DNA of 64,000 bases from Selenomonas sp. (GTDB lineage: Bacteria; Bacillota; Negativicutes; Selenomonadales; Selenomonadaceae): NCBI GenBank assembly GCA_018052705.1, contig JAGPMW010000002.1, positions 1 to 64,000 of the forward strand, written 5' to 3'. Below the pieces are notes generated by a model. That model made no database searches, had not been told where the DNA came from, and saw nothing but the letters and a program-made list of their open reading frames with translations. The stretch's first letter is position 1; every line of letters begins with the position of its first letter. Made by a program: the position numbers and the translations under genes. This document shows, piece by piece, positions 1 to 8,229 of this stretch.

Positions 1-182
1 GAGCCGCTGCCAGTGCTGCAGCCTACAGCATGATTGAGACCAGCAAGGCAAACGGACTGGATCCGTTCAAGTATCTGACTTATCTCTTCACGAAACTTCC
101 CAATATGGATTTCAAGATTCACCCAGATCTCCTGGATAGCGTCCTTCCTTGGGCCGATGAAATCCAACAAAACTGCAAATAA
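1..182 (+). CDS. IS66 family transposase, C-terminal end (partial)
   Basis: The window opens inside a reading frame (codons begin at base 3) that runs 59 residues to a TAA at 180-182. The peptide contains SMIETSKANGLDPFKYL and ends with LLDSVLPWADEIQQNCK. This is the pattern of the IS66 transposase C-terminal element, where an 'IETAKANGL(D/N)P(F/Y)KYL' block is followed by a short tail. The catalytic DDE domain would lie to the left, outside the window. I see no clear IS66 terminal inverted repeat downstream, so whether the element is intact cannot be judged. It marks the edge of an accessory region that continues with the Rpn and Wadjet genes. Confidence 0.8.
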   Translation, partial: AAASAAAYSMIETSKANGLDPFKYLTYLFTKLPNMDFKIHPDLLDSVLPWADEIQQNCK

Positions 183-192
183 CCAGTCCATC

Positions 193-224
193 GGTCAGCC
201 AAACTTGGCTGGCCTTTTTCTTTT
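193..224 (+). terminator. Rho-independent terminator of the IS66 transposase gene
   Basis: A 10-base arm at 193-202 pairs with 205-214 (one mismatch, two-base loop) and is followed by a T-rich run at 215-224. It lies 11 bases after the transposase stop codon and also blocks read-through towards the end of the convergent Rpn gene. Confidence 0.75.
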
Positions 225-244
225 GGTGTCAGAAAGTGGCGCGG

Positions 245-553
245 TCAGAGGAGCTTGTGAAGCTTGCCAAGCTCATTGAGCCGTTCGGGGGAGAGCTTGG
301 TATATTTTGAGATAAGGTTTATATCCATTTTGTCGCGAAGCATTTCCAAAGCTGTTTCTTCGGTTCCTTTTTCGATGCCTTGCTCAATACCTTGTTCGAT
401 GCCCTGTCGGATGCCTTCCTTGGTGGCGTATTGCATATGGGCTGCGTAGTCATGGCGGTATTTTTCTGCTTTTTCATAGGAACGGCGCACAATCTGATCC
501 GTAGTAAACAGGACTTCATTGGTGAGCGCTTTCTGGATCATAGGTTCTGTCAT
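245..553 (-). CDS. Candidate intragenic RpnS-like antitoxin (in-frame C-terminal product)
   Basis: Inside the Rpn gene, codon 196 is an ATG (551-553, minus strand) preceded by a perfect GGAGG at 562-566 with an 8-base gap. Translation from here would give a 102-residue protein identical to the C-terminal third of the large protein. It holds the GIRQ/GIEQ four-residue repeats and the LISKYTKLSPERLNELG end, and lacks all nuclease residues. Published work on Rpn proteins describes this arrangement: a small RpnS made from the 3' end of the gene binds and blocks the full-length RpnL, with variable four-residue repeats in the dimer helix. I see the internal ribosome site and the repeats directly. 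Translation and antitoxin function are inferred. Confidence 0.6.
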   Translation of the reverse strand: MTEPMIQKALTNEVLFTTDQIVRRSYEKAEKYRHDYAAHMQYATKEGIRQGIEQGIEQGIEKGTEETALEMLRDKMDINLISKYTKLSPERLNELGKLHKLL

Positions 554-1138
554 GGCAATTGCCTCCAATTCTTCCGGAGTGGTCGCTTTTGAGAAATAGG
601 CGAGCCATTTCTCGAGGCGCTTCATCTCCTTGATATTCTTGAGTTTCCATTTTGGCAGCTCCAGGAAGTGGATTTCCATGTCCTGGCTAAGCTGGTGACC
701 GGTTTTCTGGTTGTAGATTCCATAACAGCTATGGAAATCCGGGTACTGGGCGATGGGGAACAGGCTGAAGTCCAGGATGTTGATAGCGACGGTCCGTTTG
801 AGTTCGTTGTAGACATCTCCACGCTTGAGGTCATTGTAGAGTCGGGACCAGTAGTAGAGGGAACGACGTCCCATTTCCTCGGCACGGTTGACCTGGACTT
901 CGATGTTGACTTTTGTGCCGTCCATAGATTGTCCCAGCAAATCGAGGCGGGATTCTTTGCCGAATTCTTCTTCGGCGTCCAGCTCGCGGTCCAAAAAGGT
1001 GATGTCCTGGATCTGTCCGGTACCTTCGAATTCGAAGACGGCATTGATGAGGGACAAGGTAATGTCCTTGTGCTTCTCATTGGCAAAAATTGTCTTGAAT
1101 ACGGCATCGTTAGTACGGTTGATTGCTAGTGGTCGCAT
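245..1138 (-). CDS. Rpn family recombination-promoting nuclease (RpnL-like, PD-(D/E)XK)
   Basis: This 297-residue protein has the layout of the Rpn/PDDEXK_2 'putative transposase' family. It opens with NRTNDAVFKTIF. An Asp follows in ESRLDLLG (D66), and the acid-x-Gln pair of the nuclease core is in VNIEVQ (E80, Q82). The C-terminal part carries four-residue repeats of the GIEQ type (residues about 241-260). Family knowledge: Rpn proteins are metal-dependent DNA endonucleases, some acting in phage defence as toxins held in check by their own separately translated C-terminal part. The ATG at 1138 has an excellent ribosome site (AGGAAAGGAG at 1147-1156, 8 bases away). The gene is divergent from the Wadjet operon, which supports a defence role. 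The DNA target is unknown. Confidence 0.88.
   Translation of the reverse strand: MRPLAINRTNDAVFKTIFANEKHKDITLSLINAVFEFEGTGQIQDITFLDRELDAEEEFGKESRLDLLGQSMDGTKVNIEVQVNRAEEMGRRSLYYWSRLYNDLKRGDVYNELKRTVAINILDFSLFPIAQYPDFHSCYGIYNQKTGHQLSQDMEIHFLELPKWKLKNIKEMKRLEKWLAYFSKATTPEELEAIAMTEPMIQKALTNEVLFTTDQIVRRSYEKAEKYRHDYAAHMQYATKEGIRQGIEQGIEQGIEKGTEETALEMLRDKMDINLISKYTKLSPERLNELGKLHKLL
359..418 (-). repeat. 12-bp in-frame tandem repeat (about five units) in the Rpn gene
   Basis: Five 12-base units at 359-370, 371-382, 383-394, 395-406 and 407-418 encode, in coding order, EGIR, QGIE, QGIE, QGIE and KGTE. The three central units are nearly identical at the DNA level. Such repeats can gain or lose units by slippage without changing the frame, which fits the known variability of repeat number in Rpn proteins. 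Confidence 0.85.
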
Positions 1139-1213
1139 GGGTAAGACTCCTTTCCTACATTATACCATAGAACGATTGGCAGACATATGCATAAACATAT
1201 GTTCTTTATAAAT

Positions 1214-1242
1214 ATTATACCACGAAAATAAGAAATAAAACA
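1214..1242 (-). promoter_or_regulatory. Probable promoter of the Rpn gene
   Basis: On the minus strand an extended -10, TGGTATAAT, lies at 1222-1214, about 75 bases upstream of the start codon. The -35 position 17 bases further (1237-1242) reads TGTTTT and falls inside the left arm of a 14-base inverted repeat. A second TGGTATAAT at 1167-1159 is too close to the start codon to leave room for the ribosome site, so the distal copy is preferred. Confidence 0.5.
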
Positions 1243-1271
1243 TAAGTTTGCAGAAAATATGTTTTATTTCT
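1231..1271. promoter_or_regulatory. Perfect 14-bp inverted repeat between rpn and jetA (possible operator)
   Basis: AGAAATAAAACATA (1231-1244) is mirrored exactly by TATGTTTTATTTCT (1258-1271) around a 13-base spacer. The repeat overlaps the predicted -35 of the Rpn promoter and lies just upstream of the Wadjet promoter. It has no GC stem and no position behind a gene, so it is not a terminator. A binding site for a dimeric regulator of both divergent units is the simplest reading, but no regulator gene is seen nearby. Confidence 0.55.
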
Positions 1272-1311
1272 CGCTTTTATTTTTGCATTTAGGAGGCATA
1301 AGAAGTTCCTG

Positions 1312-1320
1312 TGATATAAT
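1312..1320 (+). promoter_or_regulatory. Extended -10 promoter of the jetABCD operon
   Basis: TGATATAAT is a perfect extended -10 element (TGnTATAAT) ending 34 bases before the jetA ATG. No good -35 is seen at 17 bases, which is common for extended -10 promoters. A start near 1327 would leave a leader of about 28 bases containing the purine-rich site AAGGGGGAG. Confidence 0.65.
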
Positions 1321-1354
1321 GTAGAGTAGTGTTTTTTGAGGAAGGGGGAGCCTA

Positions 1355-2851
1355 ATGGAGGATGTGGATTTAAGGAAGATTCCAGAGGTGGCATATCTGA
1401 ATACGGATAATGCCTGGCGGTATCGGGCAATCGTGCATTATTGTTACCGCAAGCATGAGCATATGCAGACGTATGTATATCCGGAGGATATTTTCCGGGA
1501 GTTGAGCGGGGATGCGCATTTCCAGGAGTATACGTTTGAGCAGCTGACCCAGGATCTTGGTCAGCTGGTGCAGTGGAATAATCTGAAACCTCAGCAGGAA
1601 ACAGGAAAGGCACGGAGCATCAAGGATTTTCAGCGCAAGCGGTTCCGGTATCAATGTACGCCGTATACGGTAGAGATTGAGCGTATGGTGACCCGGCTGA
1701 AATCACTGGGGGACGAGTTCGGAGGCTCGCTGGAGACGACACAGTTCGATCGGATACAGTATTGTCTGGGCCGGCTGATGCATGATGTGGATAAGGTATC
1801 CGATGAGGAGCTTCGGCAGACCTGGCTGGATCTGCAGCATTATTTTAAGTCTTTGATCGAAAATGCATCGGACTATCTGGCACATCTGAAGAGTGCCCGG
1901 GTGGAAGAGCGGATGCAGACGCGGGCGTTTGTGATCTATAAGGATAAGTTTACGCAGTATCTGCAGGGATTCGTACTGGGGTTGCAGAGGTCGTCGATTC
2001 GCATCGGAAAGCTGTTTCAGGAGAAAACAGTGGAGGATCTGCAGGTGATCTTTGGTCGTATCGCAGATCGTGAGCTGGCCATCCGGGTGATGGATGAGGA
2101 TCTTACGCGGGAGAGTATCCAGGCCGATCTGCTGGAGAGTTTCGTGGTGATGCGGGACTGGTTTATGGGGACGGATTATCGGGAGAGTGAGCTGCATAGT
2201 CTATACAAGGAGACGGGCGAGACGATCCGCCGCATTACGCGTTTTGCGCAGCGGCTGGCGGAACAGCATCAGTCATTTCGGAGCCGGAAGACGGACTATC
2301 TGTATTTGGCGGGCTGGTTTGCGGAGCTGTCAGATAAGGATGAGGCAGATCGGCTGAGTGCTGCATTGTTTGGAGCGCCGGGCGTGCGGCATTTTTATGT
2401 GCAGGAGCGCAGCAGTGACCGCATTGACAGCAGTATTTTCGAGGAAAGTCCTACGGTGCTGGAAATCAAGCCGCGGACGAATAACTATCGGGAACGGACC
2501 CGTCAGAGTGCGATCAGCGACCAGCGGGCGGAGAAGGAAAAGCTGCGGCAGGCTCATCTGGAACAACAGCGGCAGCTGAATCAGCTGCTGGATGAGCTGG
2601 TGGTTAATCATGAGATCGATCTGGGGAAATTGCCGGTGGTGACGCGTGAGGTGCGCAAAACGCTGCTGGGCTGGATTTCCCGCTGTCTGCAGCACCGTGG
2701 GTCTATCCATACGGAAACGGGGCGTGAAGTGAAGCTGGTCTGGAACCCGAAGACGAAAAAGCAGGTCTGTCTGCATAGTGAGGATGGCGATTTCTGGCTG
2801 CCGGCGATGAAGCTGCAGGTGACGGAGGAGGACGAAAGAAGTGGAACGTGA
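1355..2851 (+). CDS. jetA: Wadjet type II protein JetA (TIGR02677/DUF2397 family)
   Basis: This 498-residue protein is the first of four overlapping genes matching the TIGR02677-02678-02680-02679 set, now known as the Wadjet type II anti-plasmid system. Recognisable blocks are the winged-helix-like N-terminal half (about 1-130), the SLETTQFDRI segment and the C-terminal LEIKPRTNNYRERTRQSA region followed by a charged helical stretch (about 370-430). In Wadjet, JetA is the kleisin-like subunit that bridges the heads of the SMC-like JetC. Length and gene order are normal for the family. An extended -10 promoter lies just upstream. The last 11 bases overlap jetB, so the two are probably translationally coupled. 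Confidence 0.85.
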   Translation: MEDVDLRKIPEVAYLNTDNAWRYRAIVHYCYRKHEHMQTYVYPEDIFRELSGDAHFQEYTFEQLTQDLGQLVQWNNLKPQQETGKARSIKDFQRKRFRYQCTPYTVEIERMVTRLKSLGDEFGGSLETTQFDRIQYCLGRLMHDVDKVSDEELRQTWLDLQHYFKSLIENASDYLAHLKSARVEERMQTRAFVIYKDKFTQYLQGFVLGLQRSSIRIGKLFQEKTVEDLQVIFGRIADRELAIRVMDEDLTRESIQADLLESFVVMRDWFMGTDYRESELHSLYKETGETIRRITRFAQRLAEQHQSFRSRKTDYLYLAGWFAELSDKDEADRLSAALFGAPGVRHFYVQERSSDRIDSSIFEESPTVLEIKPRTNNYRERTRQSAISDQRAEKEKLRQAHLEQQRQLNQLLDELVVNHEIDLGKLPVVTREVRKTLLGWISRCLQHRGSIHTETGREVKLVWNPKTKKQVCLHSEDGDFWLPAMKLQVTEEDERSGT

Positions 2852-4043
2852 TCAGGAGGGCATCCGTCAGGCGGCACAGGCTCTGTTGGAGAATCGCTGG
2901 ATCATGCGGTCGCAGATGCCGGAGGAGTATTTTCTGGTGCGCCATTATGAGCGTCAGCTGCGAGATTATTTCCAGGAGAAGTGTGGCTGGCCATTGCTGG
3001 TGAATGCGCAGTTCTATAAGCTGGAGAAGATTCCGGCCCGGCCACGGGCGTTCATGGGGATTGCAGCGATGCAGTCGGTGGGGGATTACACCCTGTTGTG
3101 CTGTGTACTGGCTTTTCTTGAGGATCAGGAAGTGGATGGACAGTTCCTGCTGGGAGATCTCTGTGAGGCATTGCTGGGCTATTATCCGCAGGAGAACGCG
3201 GTGGAGCGGTTGAACTGGGAGTCCTATACCTGGCGCAAGGCGCTGATCCGGGTGTTGAATTATTTGCTGGAGGAGCAGGTGCTGCGGCTGGTGGAGGATG
3301 ACAGCGAGGCATTCCTGAGCCATGGGTATGCAGCAAGCGGTGGCCTGGCGGGGGAGGCGTTATATGAAGTTACCTTGCTGGCCCGGTATTTTCTGCGCAG
3401 TTATCCCAAGGATCTGAAGTCTTACCATTCAGTGGGAGATCTGTGTCAGACTGATTTTGCCAGTGTCTCGGATGAGAGTGCTGAGCGTTTGCGGCAGAAG
3501 CGTACCCGGCTGTATCGTCAGCTGCTGCTTCAGCCGGCGTATTATCGGCAGGAAGATTCGGAGGAGGATTTTGTCTATCTGCGGACGATGTATAAGCGGA
3601 TGGGAGCAGAACTGCAGGAGTGGTTCGAGCTGAACCTGGAATTGTATCAGGATTGCGCTCTGGTGGTAAGCTATGACCGCAGTCCATGGTTCAAGGATGT
3701 GTTTCCTGTGCGGATGCGGGGAATCCATGATGTGCTGCTGTTGTTTTCGCAGACTTATCGTGAAGAGCCTGGCTGGGAAAAAAGACTGCTGCTGAGCTTC
3801 CAGGAACTGCGGGATTTTCTGGAACAGATGGCAGCCACGCAGAGCAGCGGCTGGACGAAGGAGTTTCGGGAGATGGGAAGCAAGCAGCTGACCCAGACGG
3901 TGCTGGATGAGATGGTGGCATGGAATATGGCACAGGTTGATGAGGTGGGATTGGTTCATCTGCAGCCGGCCTTGTTCCGGCTGATGGGACGCTATCCAAA
4001 GGATTATGTGGCAGGAGGGGCAAAGAAGCATGACGGAGAATAA
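2841..4043 (+). CDS. jetB: Wadjet type II protein JetB (TIGR02678/DUF2398 family)
   Basis: This 400-residue protein starts with GTG at 2841. A GGAGGAGG sequence at about 2824-2831 sits inside the end of jetA and serves as ribosome site. It fits the TIGR02678 family, the second Wadjet type II gene, equivalent to the KITE-type winged-helix subunit (MukE-like) of SMC complexes. N-terminal blocks such as ALLENRWIMRSQMPEEYFLV and the middle TRLYRQLLLQPAYY are typical. It is expected to bind JetA and help close the JetC ring around DNA. The gene overlaps jetA by 11 bases and jetC by 14, which argues for one polycistronic message and equal subunit supply. No truncation is seen. Confidence 0.83.
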   Translation: MERDQEGIRQAAQALLENRWIMRSQMPEEYFLVRHYERQLRDYFQEKCGWPLLVNAQFYKLEKIPARPRAFMGIAAMQSVGDYTLLCCVLAFLEDQEVDGQFLLGDLCEALLGYYPQENAVERLNWESYTWRKALIRVLNYLLEEQVLRLVEDDSEAFLSHGYAASGGLAGEALYEVTLLARYFLRSYPKDLKSYHSVGDLCQTDFASVSDESAERLRQKRTRLYRQLLLQPAYYRQEDSEEDFVYLRTMYKRMGAELQEWFELNLELYQDCALVVSYDRSPWFKDVFPVRMRGIHDVLLLFSQTYREEPGWEKRLLLSFQELRDFLEQMAATQSSGWTKEFREMGSKQLTQTVLDEMVAWNMAQVDEVGLVHLQPALFRLMGRYPKDYVAGGAKKHDGE

Positions 4044-7000
4044 ATGGCAGGTCAATCGGGCGGGTATCCTGAATTACTGGTACTATGATGAGGAAGAGTT
4101 CCAGTTCGCAGATGGCAGGCTGCTGCTGCGCGGGAGCAATGGTTCGGGCAAGTCGGTGACGATGCAGAGTCTGGTCACGTTGCTGCTGGATGGTGTGAAA
4201 CGGGCGGACCGGCTCGATAGTTTTGGCTCACGTGCCCGCCGGATCGAGGATTATCTGCTGGGAGAGAAAGAAATCAGCAGTTATGAGGATCGAACGGGGT
4301 ATCTGTATCTGGAGTATAAACGGGAACAGTCCGATCAGTACGTGACGACTGGTATCGGCCTGCATGCCCGCCGCGGGAGCACCAAGGTGGATTTCTGGGG
4401 ATTTGTGCTCTATAATGGGCGGCGCATCGGGGATGGTCTGCAGCTGTATAAGATTGGCAAAGACCCGGAGACGGGCAAGGAGCAGCGGCTGCCGTTATCC
4501 CGGCGTGAGTTGGAGGGGGCAATCGGTACAGATGGACGGGTGACGACGGAGCAGCGGGAATATATGGCGCTGGTCAATCAGTATGTGTTTGGTTTTGCGG
4601 ACCTGTCGAAATATGAGGAGCTGATGCAGCTGCTGATCCAACTGCGCAGTCCGAAGTTGTCCCGTGATTTCAAGCCGAGTGTGATTTATGAGATATTGAA
4701 TGATTCGTTGCCGTCGCTGTCCGATGGGGACTTGCGGCCTTTGGCAGAGACGATGGAGAGCATGGAGAAGACGCGGCTTTCCATTGAGCAGCTGGAGCGG
4801 GAGAAGGATGCATTCAACCGTCTCTGCAATGTCTATGATAATTATAATGAGGCGGTGCTGGTCCAGCGCAGTCTGAAGAGCAAGGCCTGTCAGGAGACGC
4901 TGGAATCGCTCAGCCAGCAGAAGGCATCGCTGCTTAGCCACCAGCAGGAGCTTATTGCTGTGGCTGAATCGGCGGCGGAGCGTCAGCAGGAGCTGCAGGT
5001 GGAGGAAACCGGACTTCGGACTGAGCAGCAGGTGCTGCAGGAGAATGAGGCCTATAAGGCGGCTGAGCAGCGGCAGGTTTTGGCGGAAACTCTGTCAGGG
5101 CAGCGCGAGGACTATGAGAAGAAACAGCAGGCTGTTTCGGCCAAGCGGCGGCGCGAGCTGGAACTTGACGAGCAGTGCCAGCATAGCAGCCAGCAGCGCG
5201 ATAAGGCAGTCATGGCAGCGGATGAATGCCTGGCGGAAATGGATGATCTGGCTGTTGAAGCCTGCTTTGGTGCGCATGAGACGTTGAAGACGGGGTTCTC
5301 AATGGATGACCTGCAGGCAGGTGAATATTTTACGCTATGGATGCGGCAGTTGGATGACTATGAAAAGCAGCTGCAGGTTGTGTGTAAGCTCCTGCAGGTT
5401 TATGAGGATCTGCAGCGCCGCTGCAGCCAGGCGGATCAGGACCTGGGGCGTGAGACGAAACTGCTGGACGAGTACAGCTTTGAATACCAGCGGGCACAGG
5501 AGCTGCTGCAGCAGGCACGGGAGCAGCTGATCAAGCGCTACTATGAGTGGAAGAAGGAACAGGCAGAGGTCCTGGTGGTAGAGCCTGCTCAGGAGCAGCA
5601 GCTGGTCGGAATGATGCAGGAATTGTATGTGGGAACGCTCTGGCCGGATGTGCAGTCGGTGCTGGAGCCGGTGTTCAATGTGCGTCAGCAGGCGCTGAAT
5701 AAGGAGATCGGCACTGCTCAGCAGGAGCTTGAGCAGCTGCTGCAGCAGCTGTCGCAGGCTGAGACGGAGCTGCTGGCACTGCGCCAGCGCAAGGAGGCTG
5801 AGCCTGCGCTGGAACCGGCATATCAGTCGGCAAGATCGCTGCTGCGAGAGCAGGGGGTAACGTATCTGCCTTTTTATGAGGCGGTGGAGTTCCGTGAACA
5901 GGTTCCCGCTGAGCAGCGGGAGCGCCTGGAGTCTGCCTTGCTGGCTGCGGGGATACTGGATGCGGTGATTCTGGCTGATGAGCAGGCAGCAGCGGCCCTG
6001 CCGGTTGAGATGTATGGTGTGGTGCTCTCCGGTGGTACACCGGTCATGATGGGGGAATCTCTGTACGATTATCTCCGTCCGGTCCCAGGAGATTCGGGAC
6101 TGAGCGAACAGCGTATTGCCGCTGTACTCAGTTCGATCGAGGTGGATCAGTCATTCTATGAGTGGCAGACGGGCAGTACGGCAGCAGTCAATCCGGATCA
6201 GGGAACCTATCGTCTGGGTAATACGGCCGGACATGCAGCGGCGCGTGAAGCGGCGCTTTATATTGGCCGTCAGGCGCGAGAGGCCTATCGTCGGCAGCAG
6301 ATCCAGCAGAAGCAGCAGGAGATTGTTGGGTACCAGCAGGAAAGCCTGGGGGTTGAGACCCGTCTGGCAGAGTTGCAGGCCACCGAAGAAAAGTTGAGCG
6401 CGGCCCGGCAGGCGTTCCCGTCCGAGGCGGAGGTCCATGATGCGTACAGTACCGGACTGGAAAAGCAGAAGGCGGTCGAACAGCAGCAGGAACGGGTCCG
6501 GCAGAAGGATGCAGAGAAGAAGCAGTTGCTGCTGCACAGTAGGTGCTGTCAGCAGGATATCTATCAGGAACGTGGCGATATTGCGCTGGAGGTGTCACTG
6601 GCGGCTTATGATGGGGCAAAAGAACTGCTGGCTGATTATTATAAGGAACTGCAGGGACTTCGGCTGCAGCAGAATGAATATGCGCATGCGACTGATAATC
6701 TGCGGCAGCAGCAGGAGTCGCTGGATTATATCCGGGTTGAGTCCGATGAGCTGCAAGGTGAGATCGTCGGTTATGAAATGGCAATCCGTAAGGCTGAGCA
6801 GCAGCTGGCTGTTTTGGATCGGCAGCTGCTGGAACTGGATGCGGCTGCTGTTGAGCAGCGGATTGTGGAGGTTGTAAGGCGGCTGCAGGAAATCCCGAAG
6901 GAACGGGAACTTGAAGTGGCGCGTCAGGCAAAGGCAGAGACGATGAGCGAGCAGCTGAATGGCGAGATTGCCGAGGCGGCTGGCCAGCAGGAAATCTATA

Positions 7001-8229
7001 CCCGGCTCAATGGGGCCTGGCAGTCATTGTACCAGGCAGAAGTCCGGCGGGGACTGGTCTCTGATGAGTCGGCAGCACAGGAACGCCGGCGGAAGCTGGA
7101 GCAGAAATGGCAGCAGGCGGATGAAAGCCCGGCGCTGTCATCGCTGGTAAGCAAGGTTACGGGACAATTCATGCGGGATCAGGGGATCCTGACGGAGTAC
7201 CGGATCTCGTTCCGTGATGTGACGGATGAGGTCTGCCCGTTGCCGGATCAACTGTCTGGCAGTCATCCGGAGGTATTCCGGCAGGCCTGGCAGGAACTGC
7301 GTGAGCAGGCTTCCCGCCAGCTGGTGCTGGCGGAGGTCGAGGGGCAGCCGCAGAATCCGTACGAGCAGCGGGCCTGGCTGCTCCAGCATATCGAGGAGCA
7401 GAAGGAACTGCTGTCCGAGCAGGATCGCCGCATCTATAAGGAAATCATCATGAACAGCATCGGGCGGACCATCAGCGAGAAGATATATGCGGCGGAAGAC
7501 TGGATCCGGAAGATGAATGGGCTGATGCAGAAAAGTGAGACGTCCAGTGCGCTGCGTTTCCGGCTGGACTGGAAGCCGGTCCACGGGGAAAATGATGATG
7601 AGCTTGATACGAGTGAGCTAGTGGAACTGTTGCATGCGGATCCGGAGTCGCTGCGGGATGAGGATATGGAGAAGATTGTACGTCATTTCCAGGCCCGTAT
7701 CGAAAGGGCGCAGCAGAATGCCATGTCTCAGGAACGGGATGTGGAGTCTTTTCAGAGTGCGGTGCGCGATCTGCTGGATTACCGGCAGTGGTTCCGTTTC
7801 CAGCTGTCCTATGATCAGGGCGAACAGATCCGACATCGTGAGCTGACGGATCGGGCGTTCTTCCAGTTCAGTGGTGGTGAGAAGGCCATGGCGATGTATA
7901 TCCCGCTGTTTTCGGCGGCTTATTCCCGCTATTTGGAAGCCGGGGCGGATGCACCGTATCTGATTACGCTGGATGAAGCTTTTGCTGGCGTCGATGAGGA
8001 GAATATCCGTGATATGTTCCGCCTTGTGGAGCAGCTGCATTTCAATTACATTATGAATTCGCAGGTGCTATGGGGGGACTATGATGTGGTGCCATCGCTG
8101 AATGTCTATGAGCTGCTGCGGCCACGCAATGCTGCTTATGTAACGGTGGTCGGTTCACATTGGGATGGGCATGTGCGCAAATTGATGACAGGAGGTGCAG
8201 GTAATGTCGGACCGGCAGCTGCGGACTGA
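4030..8229 (+). CDS. jetC: Wadjet type II SMC-like ATPase JetC (TIGR02680 family)
   Basis: This 1399-residue SMC/MukB-like ATPase has a Walker A (GSNGSGKS, residues 35-42). A very long Gln/Glu-rich coiled coil runs from about 240 to 1130, interrupted by a hinge-like globular section near 540-700. The ABC signature FSGGEK is at 1280-1285 and the Walker B LITLDEA at 1311-1317. In Wadjet the dimer extrudes DNA loops, senses small closed circles and hands them to the nuclease JetD. An upstream in-frame ATG at 4006 exists. The start at 4030 is preferred because AGGAGGGG (4013-4020) sits 9 bases before it. The gene is the largest in the window and appears intact. Confidence 0.88.
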   Translation: MTENKWQVNRAGILNYWYYDEEEFQFADGRLLLRGSNGSGKSVTMQSLVTLLLDGVKRADRLDSFGSRARRIEDYLLGEKEISSYEDRTGYLYLEYKREQSDQYVTTGIGLHARRGSTKVDFWGFVLYNGRRIGDGLQLYKIGKDPETGKEQRLPLSRRELEGAIGTDGRVTTEQREYMALVNQYVFGFADLSKYEELMQLLIQLRSPKLSRDFKPSVIYEILNDSLPSLSDGDLRPLAETMESMEKTRLSIEQLEREKDAFNRLCNVYDNYNEAVLVQRSLKSKACQETLESLSQQKASLLSHQQELIAVAESAAERQQELQVEETGLRTEQQVLQENEAYKAAEQRQVLAETLSGQREDYEKKQQAVSAKRRRELELDEQCQHSSQQRDKAVMAADECLAEMDDLAVEACFGAHETLKTGFSMDDLQAGEYFTLWMRQLDDYEKQLQVVCKLLQVYEDLQRRCSQADQDLGRETKLLDEYSFEYQRAQELLQQAREQLIKRYYEWKKEQAEVLVVEPAQEQQLVGMMQELYVGTLWPDVQSVLEPVFNVRQQALNKEIGTAQQELEQLLQQLSQAETELLALRQRKEAEPALEPAYQSARSLLREQGVTYLPFYEAVEFREQVPAEQRERLESALLAAGILDAVILADEQAAAALPVEMYGVVLSGGTPVMMGESLYDYLRPVPGDSGLSEQRIAAVLSSIEVDQSFYEWQTGSTAAVNPDQGTYRLGNTAGHAAAREAALYIGRQAREAYRRQQIQQKQQEIVGYQQESLGVETRLAELQATEEKLSAARQAFPSEAEVHDAYSTGLEKQKAVEQQQERVRQKDAEKKQLLLHSRCCQQDIYQERGDIALEVSLAAYDGAKELLADYYKELQGLRLQQNEYAHATDNLRQQQESLDYIRVESDELQGEIVGYEMAIRKAEQQLAVLDRQLLELDAAAVEQRIVEVVRRLQEIPKERELEVARQAKAETMSEQLNGEIAEAAGQQEIYTRLNGAWQSLYQAEVRRGLVSDESAAQERRRKLEQKWQQADESPALSSLVSKVTGQFMRDQGILTEYRISFRDVTDEVCPLPDQLSGSHPEVFRQAWQELREQASRQLVLAEVEGQPQNPYEQRAWLLQHIEEQKELLSEQDRRIYKEIIMNSIGRTISEKIYAAEDWIRKMNGLMQKSETSSALRFRLDWKPVHGENDDELDTSELVELLHADPESLRDEDMEKIVRHFQARIERAQQNAMSQERDVESFQSAVRDLLDYRQWFRFQLSYDQGEQIRHRELTDRAFFQFSGGEKAMAMYIPLFSAAYSRYLEAGADAPYLITLDEAFAGVDEENIRDMFRLVEQLHFNYIMNSQVLWGDYDVVPSLNVYELLRPRNAAYVTVVGSHWDGHVRKLMTGGAGNVGPAAAD

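Noticed and set aside
1-240. Terminal inverted repeat of the IS66 element
   Set aside because: I could not find a typical IS66 end after the transposase stop codon; the only dyad there is a terminator hairpin.
359-418. CRISPR-like array
   Set aside because: The 12-base units are contiguous, have no spacers and are in frame in a protein. They are coding repeats. No CRISPR array was seen in the window.
668-1129. 153-codon plus-strand frame opposite the Rpn gene
   Set aside because: It is a reverse reading of the nuclease domain codons. No ribosome site, and the minus-strand protein is clearly the real one.
6188-6931. 247-codon minus-strand frame in jetC
   Set aside because: Pro/Ala/Gln-rich translation of the Gln/Glu coiled-coil codons. 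Not a protein-like sequence.
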